Shown here in pieces: positions 16,147 through 24,811 of a stretch of 40,781 bases of DNA. Within the stretch, counting starts at the first letter, position 1. Each line of letters begins with the position of its first letter. The translations under genes and the position numbers were made by a program. The notes under the pieces are model-generated. The model was not told where the DNA came from, did not search any database, and saw nothing but the letters and a program-made list of their open reading frames with translations. This DNA is from Lachnospiraceae bacterium (GTDB lineage Bacteria > Bacillota > Clostridia > Lachnospirales > Lachnospiraceae), in the NCBI GenBank assembly GCA_029005135.1, contig JAQXFO010000051.1, forward strand, positions 1 to 40,781, in the 5' to 3' direction.

Positions 16147-16197
16147 TGTCGGAAATATTCATCTTTTCCGACACAAAAACGGTTTTCGCGCTACAAT
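16147..16197 (+). promoter_or_regulatory. Perfect inverted repeat over the pncB promoter
   Basis: TGTCGGAAA (16147-16155) and its exact complement TTTCCGACA (16165-16173) are separated by nine bases. A candidate promoter overlaps the right arm: -35-like CCGACA (16168-16173), 18 bases, -10 TACAAT (16192-16197). Placement suggests an operator for a NAD- or niacin-responsive repressor; a terminator for the lipoprotein gene is the alternative, but no T-run follows. Downstream, in the leader, TGCCCGA/TCGGGCA (16212-16227) and GCGGG/CCCGC (16233-16249) form two small hairpins. Confidence 0.55.
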
Positions 16198-16271
16198 AGA
16201 GAGCACAACGATGCCCGATGTCGGGCAAATACGCGGGCAGCAGACCCGCAGGAAAAGAGACGACGATTCCC

Positions 16272-17495
16272 ATGAAACAGATCATCAACAGCCTGCTGGA
16301 AACCGATGCTTACAAATTTTCCATGGGGCAGGCTATCTATCATCAATTCAGTGATTACAAGACCACCTGGGCTTTTAAATGCCGCAATGAGGATGTGCAT
16401 TTCACACCGGAGATGGTCGAGGAGATCAAGCATCAGATTCGTCTGTACTGCGGTCTGCGTTTTCATGAAGACGAACTGACCTATCTCCACAATATCCGCT
16501 GGATCAAGGGGTCTTACTGTGATTTCCTCCGGCTGTGGGAGCCGCGCTATGAGGATTTCACCATCGGGACGGACGATCCCTGCGGCCTGACGATTGAGAC
16601 CCGCGGTACCTGGCTCAATACGTCGATGTATGAGATCCCGACGCTGGCGATCGTCAATGAAGTGTATTTCCGCATGGCTTATCACTATGATGAGCTGTTG
16701 GAAAGCTTCAAAAGGCGTATGAACGCCAAGCTGGCCCGTCTGGAAAACGGCGAGTACGAGCTGGGGCAGTTTTCGGAGTTCGGTATCCGCCGCCGTCTCT
16801 CGGCCGAAGCTCAGGAAATGGTCGTGGAAGCTCTGAAAGACGGCACCTTCCCGCATTCGCATTTTGTGGGCACCTCGAATGTGTATCTGGCCAAAAAGTT
16901 CGGCATCACACCGGTGGGCACCATGGCCCATGAATGGATCATGTGCGTGGGCCAGGGCAACCATAAGCACAACCCGGCTTTCTCCAACTGGTACGCGCTG
17001 GATGCCTGGGTGAAGGAATACGGTGTCCTTAACGGTATCGCCCTGACGGATGCCATCACTACCGACTGCTTCCTGAAGGATTTCCAGCTGACGTACGCCA
17101 CGCTTTTCTCCGGCGTCCGACACGACAGCGGTGATCCGTTGGCCTGGGGTGATAAGATGATTGCACACTATAAGTCCCTGGGCATTGATCCTCTGATGAA
17201 GACGCTGCTTTTCAGCGACAGCCTCGATTTTGAACGCGCGACGAAGATCAAGCGCTACCTGGAGGGACGCTGCAAAACCGCCTTCGGCATCGGTACCTAC
17301 CTGGCCAATGACACGGATGTGCCGCCGCTGAATATCGTCATGAAGACAACGGCCTGCAACGGCATGGATGTGGCCAAGATCTCCGATGTGGAGGGAAAAG
17401 GCGTCTGCCGCAATCCGGAATATGTCCATTATCTCAACCGCTGCATTCGCTGGCGTATGGAACATGAGACGGGAAACAATTCCCTTCATGTCTGA
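16272..17495 (+). CDS. pncB: Nicotinate phosphoribosyltransferase
   Basis: PncB joins nicotinate and PRPP to give nicotinate mononucleotide, the entry step of niacin salvage. The 407 residues fit the E. coli PncB length class: SLLETDAYKFSMGQAIYH at the start, TRGTWLNTSMYEIPTLAIVNE, SEFGIRRRLS, the GTSNVYLAKKFGITPVGTMAHEW block, and SGVRHDSGDPLAWGDK. ATG 16272 is chosen by alignment with family starts; the upstream in-frame start at 16218 lies in a leader hairpin, and the ribosome site here is weak (AGGAAAAGAG about 12 bases away). A promoter with an inverted repeat precedes it, so it is likely a separately regulated single gene. Confidence 0.95.
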   Translation: MKQIINSLLETDAYKFSMGQAIYHQFSDYKTTWAFKCRNEDVHFTPEMVEEIKHQIRLYCGLRFHEDELTYLHNIRWIKGSYCDFLRLWEPRYEDFTIGTDDPCGLTIETRGTWLNTSMYEIPTLAIVNEVYFRMAYHYDELLESFKRRMNAKLARLENGEYELGQFSEFGIRRRLSAEAQEMVVEALKDGTFPHSHFVGTSNVYLAKKFGITPVGTMAHEWIMCVGQGNHKHNPAFSNWYALDAWVKEYGVLNGIALTDAITTDCFLKDFQLTYATLFSGVRHDSGDPLAWGDKMIAHYKSLGIDPLMKTLLFSDSLDFERATKIKRYLEGRCKTAFGIGTYLANDTDVPPLNIVMKTTACNGMDVAKISDVEGKGVCRNPEYVHYLNRCIRWRMEHETGNNSLHV

Positions 17496-17516
17496 TAGCG
17501 GCACTTTCTAAAAAAA

Positions 17517-17557
17517 TAAAACGGCTGTCCTCTTGCGGAAGGGGGCAGCCGTTTTTT
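17517..17557. terminator. Bidirectional terminator, pncB / bioB
   Basis: A stem of about 15 pairs (17518-17532 with 17541-17555, two G-U) has an eight-base loop, an A-rich left flank and six T's on the right. It lies between convergent genes. Confidence 0.88.
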
Positions 17558-17586
17558 GGGATGAAGGTATCAATGAAAAGGGTTAG

Positions 17587-18573
17587 TCAGCGGTAGTGAG
17601 GCGTCGTGTCACGCCCCATGGCGGCCAGCATGGCCATATCCGATCGGATTGTGGCACCGCAGGTCGTCAGCATATTGCCGGTCAGGGCAGCACTGGCGCC
17701 GGAACAGAAGGCCCGGATGCCGTCTTTTTCCATCAGGCGGCGTCCGCCGGCCAGACGAATATGGGCCTCCGGTACGATAAAGCGAAAGAGGGCGAAGGTT
17801 CTCAGAATCTCATCTTCGGAGAGCGGCGGCATCGCCTCAAGAGGGGTACCGGGAATTGCCATCAGAACATTGATCGGGATAGAGCGGATCTCCAGCTCAG
17901 CCAGCGTGAGGGCCATATCGATGCGGTCTTCGAAGGTCTCGCCCAGACCGATGATGCCTCCGGAACAGACTTCAAGGCCGGCTCTTTTGGCCGCACGGAT
18001 GGTCTCAAGCTTCTGATCAAAGGTATGGGTGGTACAGATCTCCGGGAAAAAACGCCGGGAGGTCTCAATATTATCATGGTATCGGGTGACGCCGGCCGCC
18101 TTCAGTTTCCGGAACTGTTCCTCAGTGAGGAAGCCGTGGGAGGCGCACAGCTCTATGGAAAGCTCTTCATGCATCCTCCGATAGGCGCTGAGGGCCCGGT
18201 TGAATTCGTCACCGGACAGTGCCCTGCCCGAGGTGACGATGGAAAAGCGGCCGACGTGCTCTTTCTGGTTGGCACGGGCTTCGGCGACGATGGTGTCTTC
18301 GTCAAGGAACGCGTACGTCTTGCAGTCGGTATGATAATGAGACGATTGGGCACAGTAACGGCAATCCTCGCTGCAGCGTCCGCTGCGGCCGTTGATAATG
18401 GAACACAGTTCTACGGTATCTCCGATAAAGTGAGCCCTCAGGCGGTCGGCCTCGCGGCAAAGCCCGTCAAGGGGGCAGTCAATAAGAAAGGAAAGGTCAT
18501 CCTCCCGGGTCAGGCGGCGGCCGTCGATAAGGGCATCGGCCAGGGCCGTCAGATCAGCATAGTCAGACATCAT
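17587..18573 (-). CDS. bioB: Biotin synthase (radical SAM)
   Basis: BioB inserts sulfur into dethiobiotin to make biotin, using two iron-sulfur clusters and SAM. The 328 residues carry the CX3CX2C motif at Cys67, Cys71 and Cys74 (CSEDCRYCAQS), then SIVTSGRALS, ELCASHGFLT, YHDNIETSRRFFPEICTTHTF, GGIIGLGET and RLAGGRR with the second-cluster Arg. ATG 18573 follows AAGGAG by five bases (ATG 18570 is equally possible); the longer TTG reading at 18591 overlaps the ribosome site. It is divergent from bioY, and no bioADF gene is in the window, so either import of a precursor or genes elsewhere supply dethiobiotin. Confidence 0.96.
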   Translation of the reverse strand: MMSDYADLTALADALIDGRRLTREDDLSFLIDCPLDGLCREADRLRAHFIGDTVELCSIINGRSGRCSEDCRYCAQSSHYHTDCKTYAFLDEDTIVAEARANQKEHVGRFSIVTSGRALSGDEFNRALSAYRRMHEELSIELCASHGFLTEEQFRKLKAAGVTRYHDNIETSRRFFPEICTTHTFDQKLETIRAAKRAGLEVCSGGIIGLGETFEDRIDMALTLAELEIRSIPINVLMAIPGTPLEAMPPLSEDEILRTFALFRFIVPEAHIRLAGGRRLMEKDGIRAFCSGASAALTGNMLTTCGATIRSDMAMLAAMGRDTTPHYR

Positions 18574-18651
18574 GGACACTCCTTGTATCAAAACTGAGAA
18601 TTAAGACCGGGCGGCAGGCACGGTATCGGTCACCTCCGGCTCTTCTGAGAT

Positions 18652-18725
18652 AGTATCACACACACGGATTTATTGTAAACATTAAAATGTGAAAGGTTGA
18701 CAATGAAATGCTTCTGATTTACAAT
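18652..18725. promoter_or_regulatory. Single BirA operator controlling bioB and bioY
   Basis: TTGTAAAC (18673-18680), 15 bases, GTTGACAA (18696-18703) matches the Firmicute BirA operator pattern of half-sites like TTGTWAAC around a 15-base spacer. Both promoters run from it. For bioY: -35 TTGACA (18697-18702), 17 bases, -10 TACAAT (18720-18725). For bioB on the minus strand: -35 TTTACA (18674-18679), 16 bases, -10 GATACT (18652-18657). Biotin-loaded BirA would therefore cover both -35 boxes at once. Confidence 0.88.
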
Positions 18726-18795
18726 TAACGGCGTTGATCCCTAAGGCACGGTATTGATTGTAAAAGGGGGTTAACGAAGGAGAGTGAAAAGTATT

Positions 18796-19335
18796 ATGTC
18801 AACCAATGTTAAAAATCTTACCCGTATTGCCATCATGACCGCTGTTATCTGCGTGCTCGGTCCGCTGTCTCTGCCGATTGGTCCGGTGCCGATCTCACTG
18901 ACACCCCTGGCCTGCTTCCTGGCCGTCTATATTCTCGGGACAGCCCGCGGTACGCTGGCTTATGTGATCTACCTTCTGATCGGTCTTGCCGGTGTTCCGG
19001 TTCTGTCCGGCTTTTCCGGCGGCCCGGGCAAGCTGTTCGGCCCGACCGGCGGTTATCTGATCGGCTTTATTCCGATGGCGGTTATCGGCGGTATCTTTAT
19101 CCATCGTTTTTATCAGAAGCTCTATCTGCAGGCTGCCGGTATGATTCTCGGCCTTGCGGTCTGCTACCTTTTTGGTACTGCCTGGCTGGCTTATCAGGCA
19201 AATATGGACTTCGCGGCGGCAGCGGCGGTGGGTGTCTATCCCTTCGTGATCCTGGATCTTATCAAGATCGCGGTGGCCATTCTTCTGGGCCGCGCCGTGA
19301 GAAATGCGCTGGTGAAGGCGAATCTGCTGAATTAA
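18796..19335 (+). CDS. bioY: Biotin transporter BioY (ECF S component)
   Basis: BioY is the membrane protein that captures biotin for an energy-coupling factor transporter. The 179 residues contain about six membrane segments and the family marks SLPIGPVPISLTPLACFLAV, GLAGVPVLSGFSGGPGKLFGPTGGYLIGF and the VYPFVILDLIKIAVA end. ATG 18796 is used; AAGGAG lies 13 bases upstream, slightly far, while the GTG at 18784 is one base from it, too close. No EcfA/T genes are adjacent; BioY may use a shared housekeeping ECF module. Biotin controls it through the BirA site upstream, and a terminator follows directly. Confidence 0.95.
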   Translation: MSTNVKNLTRIAIMTAVICVLGPLSLPIGPVPISLTPLACFLAVYILGTARGTLAYVIYLLIGLAGVPVLSGFSGGPGKLFGPTGGYLIGFIPMAVIGGIFIHRFYQKLYLQAAGMILGLAVCYLFGTAWLAYQANMDFAAAAAVGVYPFVILDLIKIAVAILLGRAVRNALVKANLLN

Positions 19336-19369
19336 CAGGGCATTTTCAGGAAGATAACAACACAGCAAG

Positions 19370-19423
19370 GCAGGCGTTTCGATTCCGGGTATTCCGCTTC
19401 GGGATCCGGCGCCTGCTTTTTTT
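19370..19423 (+). terminator. Terminator of bioY
   Basis: GCAGGCG (19370-19376) pairs with CGCCTGC (19410-19416) around a structured 33-base loop, followed by seven T's. Confidence 0.8.
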
Positions 19424-19508
19424 GCGTCTTGGCCGGTTATGCGGTATTATAAGATAAAATAGTCCGGCTATTTCTGTCTGACACTACCCGCATCAGGAGG
19501 GCATGAGG

Positions 19509-21311
19509 ATGAGTTTTTATTGGAAGACACTGGCGATGGCGGCACTGATCGCCGCTGCGGCCTTTGTACTGACGGGCTGCCGCGAGCCGGAAGCACAGGC
19601 GGATAATACCTGCGGACCATCGCTGTCCTGGCAGTACGACGAGAAGACCGGCGCCCTGACCATCAGCGGCACCGGTGAGATGACGGAGGCACCCTGGAAG
19701 GATCGGGAGATCCGCTCTCTGACTATCGAAGAGGGCTGTACGTCGATCTGTGAGAGCGCCTTTTCCTGGCACCCGGAGCTGGCGGGCGATATTATCATCC
19801 CGGACAGCGTCAGGACGATCGGCAGCTTTGCCTTCGGCTTCAGCGCGGCGTCACCCGGGACGCTGACACTGCCGGCCTCCCTTGAGCGCATCGAGGACTA
19901 CGCCTTCTGCCGCTGTGCCTTCACCGGAACCCTGACGATTCCGGACAGCGTGACCTATATCGGCGAGAGCGCCTTTGAGGAGGCGGCCTTTACCGGCGAA
20001 CTTGTGTTGCCGTCGTCTCTTGAGACCATCGGCGCGATGGCCTTTTATAAAAATGCTTCCCTTGAAGGCAGTCTTGTGATTCCCGACGGGGTGACGCAGA
20101 TCGGCCGCTATGCCTTTGCCGGCTGCGGTTTTGACGGTACACTGACACTGCCGGACAGTGTGACCGGGATCGGTCAGAACGCTTTCGGTCAGAACTCTTT
20201 TACCGGAGATCTTTGTCTGCCGAAGACGCTTGAGGTGATCGAGAGGGAGACTTTCAGAAATGCCGGCTTTGACGGCACCCTGACATTGCCGGACAGCCTT
20301 GAGACGATCGAGGCCTATGCCTTCTCAGGCTGTGGTTTTGGCGGCAGCCTGACCCTGCCGGCCTCTGTGCGGCATATCGGGACGGCGGCCTTTTCGGACT
20401 GCAGCGGCCTTGCGGAACTGGTATTCCATGAGGGACTCGAAGCCGTGGGCGATGAAGCCTTCATCGGCTGCCGCGGTCTTGCCGGCACACTGATGCTGCC
20501 CGAAAGCCTTCGGGTGATCGGAGCCCGGGCTTTCCGCTCCTGCGTGTCCCTTGAAGGCGAACTGGTGCTGCCCGCGTCCATGAAAGCCGTCAGCGATGAG
20601 GCTTTTGCCTACAGCGGCATTACGGCGGTGACTTTCCCGGCGGCGCTGCAGGCGATCGGCGAAAAGGCCTTTGCCGAGACAGCTCTTCAGGGAAAACTGA
20701 GACTGCCGGAGGAACTGGTGGTTGTCAGTCCCGGCGCCTTCATGGCCTGCGAAGGTCTTACCGGTGTCTCGGGCGGCCGCAGGCTGCGGAGCGTGGCGGA
20801 GGATGCCTTCGCCCTGACCGATGTCAGCACATCTTCCCTTAAGGTGAAGCCTTATGATCCGGACGAGGCTCTGACGGCGGAAAGCGAAGCGGGGACTGCC
20901 GGGGGCAGCGCGGCATCGGATTCCGGGAACGGCACGGCCGGTATTGAGATATATGACTGGACGACGGAACTGTATGATGATTACCGCGGTATCTATGACC
21001 TGGCCGATGTGAGTCTGACCTTTGAGTCGGGCCGTGTCTCGGTATCGGTCAACGGCGAAGATACGGGGAATTCGGCGGCGTATGCCGCGGATCCCTATGA
21101 TGACGAACGTATCGTTTCCTTTGATGAGCCGCTGGTACTGCCCGATCTTGGGGTGACGCGACTCAGGCTGGCAGTGAGCGGTGAAGGCGCCCGCCTCCTG
21201 TACGGCACGGCCGACGGCGGCGACGGTGAGACGATCACGGTCATTTTCGGCACGACCGAGGGAAGCCCGGAATACGCGGCTTACCTGGCAGGACTCCTGC
21301 CGGAATCGTAA
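19509..21311 (+). CDS. BspA-type leucine-rich repeat lipoprotein
   Basis: The signal peptide ends VLTGC with lipidation at Cys24. Residues 40-70 (SWQYDEKTGALTISGTGEM) match the short beta segment often preceding these repeats. From about residue 75 to 430 there are some fourteen to sixteen LRR_5/BspA repeats of about 23 residues, built on the pattern LTLPDSVTxIGxxAFxxC with alternating GxLTLP lines. The last 150 residues form an acidic, unrecognised C-terminal domain. These repeats mediate binding in surface proteins of gut and oral bacteria; the ligand is unknown. ATG 19509 is preferred because AGGAGG lies eight bases upstream, versus two for ATG 19503. The lipid anchor instead of an LPXTG or export module is notable. 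Confidence 0.88.
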   Translation: MSFYWKTLAMAALIAAAAFVLTGCREPEAQADNTCGPSLSWQYDEKTGALTISGTGEMTEAPWKDREIRSLTIEEGCTSICESAFSWHPELAGDIIIPDSVRTIGSFAFGFSAASPGTLTLPASLERIEDYAFCRCAFTGTLTIPDSVTYIGESAFEEAAFTGELVLPSSLETIGAMAFYKNASLEGSLVIPDGVTQIGRYAFAGCGFDGTLTLPDSVTGIGQNAFGQNSFTGDLCLPKTLEVIERETFRNAGFDGTLTLPDSLETIEAYAFSGCGFGGSLTLPASVRHIGTAAFSDCSGLAELVFHEGLEAVGDEAFIGCRGLAGTLMLPESLRVIGARAFRSCVSLEGELVLPASMKAVSDEAFAYSGITAVTFPAALQAIGEKAFAETALQGKLRLPEELVVVSPGAFMACEGLTGVSGGRRLRSVAEDAFALTDVSTSSLKVKPYDPDEALTAESEAGTAGGSAASDSGNGTAGIEIYDWTTELYDDYRGIYDLADVSLTFESGRVSVSVNGEDTGNSAAYAADPYDDERIVSFDEPLVLPDLGVTRLRLAVSGEGARLLYGTADGGDGETITVIFGTTEGSPEYAAYLAGLLPES

Positions 21312-21347
21312 ACAACGGATAAGGCAATGAAGATAACGGGAGAGATG

Positions 21348-22316
21348 ATGCAAAAACAGTATGATGTGACGGCGATCGGTGAATTGCTGATCGATTTTAC
21401 GGAAAACGGCCTCAGTTCCCAGGGGAACCCTTTGATGGAGGCGAATCCCGGCGGTGCGCCCTGCAACGTGCTGGCGATGCTGCAGAAGCTCGGTCACAGG
21501 ACCGCTTTCATCGGCCGTGTGGGTGATGATATGTTTGGCCGCCGCCTGAAGACGGCAGTGGAAGAGATCGGTATCGATACGGACGGCCTGGTTCTGGACC
21601 GCGAGGTGAATACTACCCTGGCCTTTGTCCACACGGCACCGGACGGTGACCGCGATTTTTCCTTCTACCGGAATCCGGGAGCGGATATGCGCTTATGTGT
21701 CGAGGATATCAGAAAGGAACAGACCGACAACTGTGCGATCTTTCATTTCGGCACCCTTTCCTCGACGCATGAAGGCTGCCGGGCTGCGACGCGTCTGGCG
21801 GTGGAGAGGGCAAAAAGAGCCGGGGCGGTCATTTCCTTTGACCCGAATATCCGGGAGCCGCTGTGGCGCTCCCTGGACGATGCCCGCCGCGAGACGGCCT
21901 GGGGGCTCAGTATGTGTGATATTCTGAAGATCTCCGATAATGAGATCCTCTGGTTTACCGAAAAGGATAATTATGATGACGCTATTGCCTTCCTTCAGGA
22001 GACATATCATGTGCCGCTGATCCTTCTGTCCATGGGACGGGAGGGCAGCCGGGCCTGTCAGGGCAGCCGGTCGGTGACGGTGCCGGCGCTGCTGCGCGAA
22101 GATACCGTCGAGACGACCGGGGCCGGTGATACCTTCTGTGCCTGTGTGCTGCACTATGTGCTGACCCACGGTCTGCGCGATTTCAGCGGCGAAGAGCTGA
22201 CAGCCATGCTGACTTATGCCAACACGGCCGCTTCCCTGATCACGACCCGCAAAGGCGCTCTTCGCGTCATGCCGTCGCCGGAGGAGATCGAAAACGCAAT
22301 GAAAGCACTCGGTTAA
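21348..22316 (+). CDS. PfkB-family carbohydrate kinase, fructokinase-like
   Basis: The 322-residue protein phosphorylates a sugar with ATP. It shows the family N-terminus YDVTAIGELLIDFTENG, the NPGGAPCNVLAMLQKLG substrate loop, VGDDMFG, FDPNIREPLW and the catalytic TTGAGDTFCACVL block with the base Asp. The overall look is that of fructokinases, but no sugar transporter or hydrolase is near, so the sugar is not certain. ATG 21348 is taken since GGGAG (21338-21342) is five bases upstream; ATG 21327 is possible. It begins a run of tightly spaced genes, with hflX 18 bases after its stop. Confidence 0.85.
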   Translation: MQKQYDVTAIGELLIDFTENGLSSQGNPLMEANPGGAPCNVLAMLQKLGHRTAFIGRVGDDMFGRRLKTAVEEIGIDTDGLVLDREVNTTLAFVHTAPDGDRDFSFYRNPGADMRLCVEDIRKEQTDNCAIFHFGTLSSTHEGCRAATRLAVERAKRAGAVISFDPNIREPLWRSLDDARRETAWGLSMCDILKISDNEILWFTEKDNYDDAIAFLQETYHVPLILLSMGREGSRACQGSRSVTVPALLREDTVETTGAGDTFCACVLHYVLTHGLRDFSGEELTAMLTYANTAASLITTRKGALRVMPSPEEIENAMKALG

Positions 22317-22334
22317 AGGGAGGAACGACTGGTT

Positions 22335-23723
22335 ATGGCTGCATTTTTTGGCGCTGACGATATCTGGAGCCGCCGCAATATCAGTGATGAGAAGGAGCCT
22401 GTCCTCCTGGCAGGGGTCTGGGAGACTTCCGGCAAGGCCTATGCGTCTGAGGAGGAGTTCCGGCATTCCCTGGACGAACTGGCGGAACTGGCCGGAGCCT
22501 GCCTCATGGAGGTACGGGGGACGGTGGCCCAGCAGCTTCCGAAGGTCAATAACGCCCTTTATGTCGGCTCCGGTAAGGCGGAGGAGATCCGGGATCTGGC
22601 TCAGATCCGCGAGGTGAGACGCATCATTTTCAACGATACGCTGTCCCCGTCGCAGATCCGCAATCTTCAGAAATTCTTTAAACTCCCGGTGATGGACCGC
22701 ACCGGCCTTATCCTTGAGATCTTTGAGCGCCGGGCGCGGACCCGCGAGGCCAAGCTCCAGGTGGAACTGGCCAAGCTCCAGTATCTGAAACCGCGGCTCA
22801 TCGGTCTGTGGGAGACCCAGAACCGTCAGGGCGGCACTTCCGGTGCGATGTCCTCGAAGGGTGAAGGCGAGACTCAGCTTGAGATCGACCGCCGTACCGT
22901 CGATCATCGTCTGAGCGAACTTCGGCGGGAGATACGGGAGGTGAGTCGGGAACGCGAGACCCAGCGCAGTAAACGCCGCGGCTCGGGTCTGCCCCTGGTG
23001 GCCCTCATCGGCTACACCAATGCCGGCAAATCCACCATTATGAACGCGATGCTGGATGCCTGGTGCCCTGAGACCGTCCGGGAAGACCGTAAGGTCTTTG
23101 AAGCCGATATGCTGTTCGCAACCCTCGACACGACGATCCGCCGAATCGAGGTTGAGCGGGGACGGGAGTTTCTCCTGTCGGATACGGTCGGCTTTATCCA
23201 CAAGCTGCCCACAGCGCTGGTCGAAGCCTTCAAATCGACGCTGGAAGAGGTCAAGGAGGCGGATCTTCTGCTCCAGGTGGTGGATGCCTCCGATCCCCAC
23301 TGCCGCGATCATATCGAGGTGACGCGGCGGACCGTGCAGGAACTGGGCGCCGGACATATTCCGATGCTGACGGTCTACAACAAATCCGACCTTCTGGAGG
23401 GGGCGTCGTATCCGCGGCGGGGCATGAAAGAGAGTGATGCCGGCGGTGACCACAACGAGAATGTGCATATCTCGGCCCGGGATGCGGACTCGATCACCCT
23501 GCTGACGGAGACGATCCTGGAGAAGCTCGACGACGGCCTGGTTGTCAGGGAGTTTCTTGTCCCTTATGATAAAGGCAGCGTGACGGCATTTCTTATGGAA
23601 AATGCCCGCACCGACAGTGTTGATTATACCGACAGCGGCACGTTTCTTCGGGTGACCTGCCCCAAGGCTGTGGCAGACAAGGCGGCCGGTATGCTCGGCA
23701 TGGGAAAGGAGAGGCGGTCATGA
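22335..23723 (+). CDS. hflX: Ribosome-associated GTPase HflX
   Basis: HflX binds the 50S subunit and splits or rescues stalled ribosomes, notably under stress. The 462 residues contain the N-terminal HflX domain (YVGSGKAEEIRDL, FNDTLSPSQIRNL, DRTGLILEIFERRA), the Gly-rich linker WETQNRQGGTSGAMSSKGEGETQLE, and a GTPase domain with Walker A GYTNAGKS (226-233), DTVGF for G3 and NKSD for G4. GGGAGG lies eleven bases before the ATG. The stop overlaps the next start (ATGA at 23720-23723), so the acyltransferase is translationally coupled. Confidence 0.95.
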   Translation: MAAFFGADDIWSRRNISDEKEPVLLAGVWETSGKAYASEEEFRHSLDELAELAGACLMEVRGTVAQQLPKVNNALYVGSGKAEEIRDLAQIREVRRIIFNDTLSPSQIRNLQKFFKLPVMDRTGLILEIFERRARTREAKLQVELAKLQYLKPRLIGLWETQNRQGGTSGAMSSKGEGETQLEIDRRTVDHRLSELRREIREVSRERETQRSKRRGSGLPLVALIGYTNAGKSTIMNAMLDAWCPETVREDRKVFEADMLFATLDTTIRRIEVERGREFLLSDTVGFIHKLPTALVEAFKSTLEEVKEADLLLQVVDASDPHCRDHIEVTRRTVQELGAGHIPMLTVYNKSDLLEGASYPRRGMKESDAGGDHNENVHISARDADSITLLTETILEKLDDGLVVREFLVPYDKGSVTAFLMENARTDSVDYTDSGTFLRVTCPKAVADKAAGMLGMGKERRS

Positions 23724-24796
23724 ACGGGGCCTTTTCCGTGAAGGACAGCACCGTGGGTAAGGGAATCGCGATCCTTCTGATGCTGTTTCATCATCTTTTT
23801 AATGATTACGAAGAATACGCCGGTTATGCGGTCAGTTATTTTCCTTTCAGCGGCGATCGCCTGACGTATCTGGCGGTTCTGTCGAAGATCTGCGTGGCGG
23901 TCTTTGTGTTTATCAGCGGCTATGGCATCGCCGCCTCCTTCGGCGGACTGTGCCGGGACGGCCGGCTTCCCGGAGCGGGAGAGGTGGGCCGTTTTGTCCG
24001 CCGACGCTATGTCAGACTGATGGCCGCCTACTGGTTTGCCTTTGCCCTGACACTGGTGTGCCAGCCACTGGGGCGGACGATCTTTGACGCCTACGGAACG
24101 GGTCTGCGCGTGATCCTGGCCTGCGGTGCCATCGATGTGCTGGGCCTGTCCTTTATCTGCGGCACTCCGACGCTTAACCCCACCTGGTGGTACATGAGTG
24201 TGGCTCTGTTTGTCTGCGCGGCGGCGCCGCTTATCGTGATGCTGATGAAAAAGGTCGGCAGCACCGCTGCCGCGGCGGCCCTCTTCCTGACGGCGGCGTC
24301 CTTTTTCACTGAGGGCATCATGGTCAGCTATTTCGTCGTGATGCTGGCGGGCATCTGGTGCTGCGAGACAGATCTTTTTGGCCGTGTGGAGACTCTTCGT
24401 CAAAGTTCGCCGGCGGCACGCCGGCTGGTGCCGGCCGCGGAGGCGGTTCTTCTGGCGGTGGTGATGCTTCTGTGGCATGATTACAACCGTTTCGGTCTGG
24501 CGGATGCCCTGGCGGCGCTTCTTCTGTTGCTGCTGGCGGCGCAGGTGATCGTGAAGATACCGGTCGTGTCATCGCTTCTGGGTCTTCTGGGCAGGCATTC
24601 GGGCAACATGTTCCTGATGCATAATCAACTGTATTCCTTCTATTTCCTCGGCTTCTTCTACAGTTTCCGCCACTGGGCCCTTATCCTTCTGGTGCTGACA
24701 GCGGTATCCCTGGCTGTCTCCGTACTGATGGAGTATCTGAAGAAGCTGACACATTACAACGTTTTGACAGCGCACCTTGAGGGGCGCACGTCCTGA
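23720..24796 (+). CDS. Acyltransferase-3 family membrane protein
   Basis: The 358 residues have about ten membrane segments with family marks: GKGIAILLMLFHHLF with tandem His in the first helix, VAVFVFISGYGIA and RRYVRLMAAYWFAF. This is the fold of enzymes that O-acylate surface polysaccharides. Substrate unknown. The start codon overlaps the hflX stop, and AAAGGAG precedes it. It is a second, divergent copy of this family in the window (the other is at 11011-12063); they share the fold but not close sequence. Coupling to hflX probably reflects operon packing rather than a shared task. Confidence 0.82.
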   Translation: MNGAFSVKDSTVGKGIAILLMLFHHLFNDYEEYAGYAVSYFPFSGDRLTYLAVLSKICVAVFVFISGYGIAASFGGLCRDGRLPGAGEVGRFVRRRYVRLMAAYWFAFALTLVCQPLGRTIFDAYGTGLRVILACGAIDVLGLSFICGTPTLNPTWWYMSVALFVCAAAPLIVMLMKKVGSTAAAAALFLTAASFFTEGIMVSYFVVMLAGIWCCETDLFGRVETLRQSSPAARRLVPAAEAVLLAVVMLLWHDYNRFGLADALAALLLLLLAAQVIVKIPVVSSLLGLLGRHSGNMFLMHNQLYSFYFLGFFYSFRHWALILLVLTAVSLAVSVLMEYLKKLTHYNVLTAHLEGRTS

Positions 24797-24811
24797 AAGA
24801 GGAGCAGCGGA

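Noticed and set aside
16200-16271. Leader of pncB considered as a NAD-type riboswitch
   Set aside because: The two small hairpins do not form any NAD riboswitch layout that I know, and there is no terminator or sequester stem. Kept only as leader hairpins.
18735-18780. A second BirA-like site close to the bioY start
   Set aside because: A TTGTAAAA half-site is followed by GTTAAC-like bases only about five bases on, not the required 15. One good site upstream is enough.
19700-20800. Regularly spaced repeated DNA, possibly a CRISPR-like array
   Set aside because: The repeats are codons of the BspA leucine-rich repeats in one reading frame, with drift expected of coding repeats. There is no conserved identical repeat and no cas gene.
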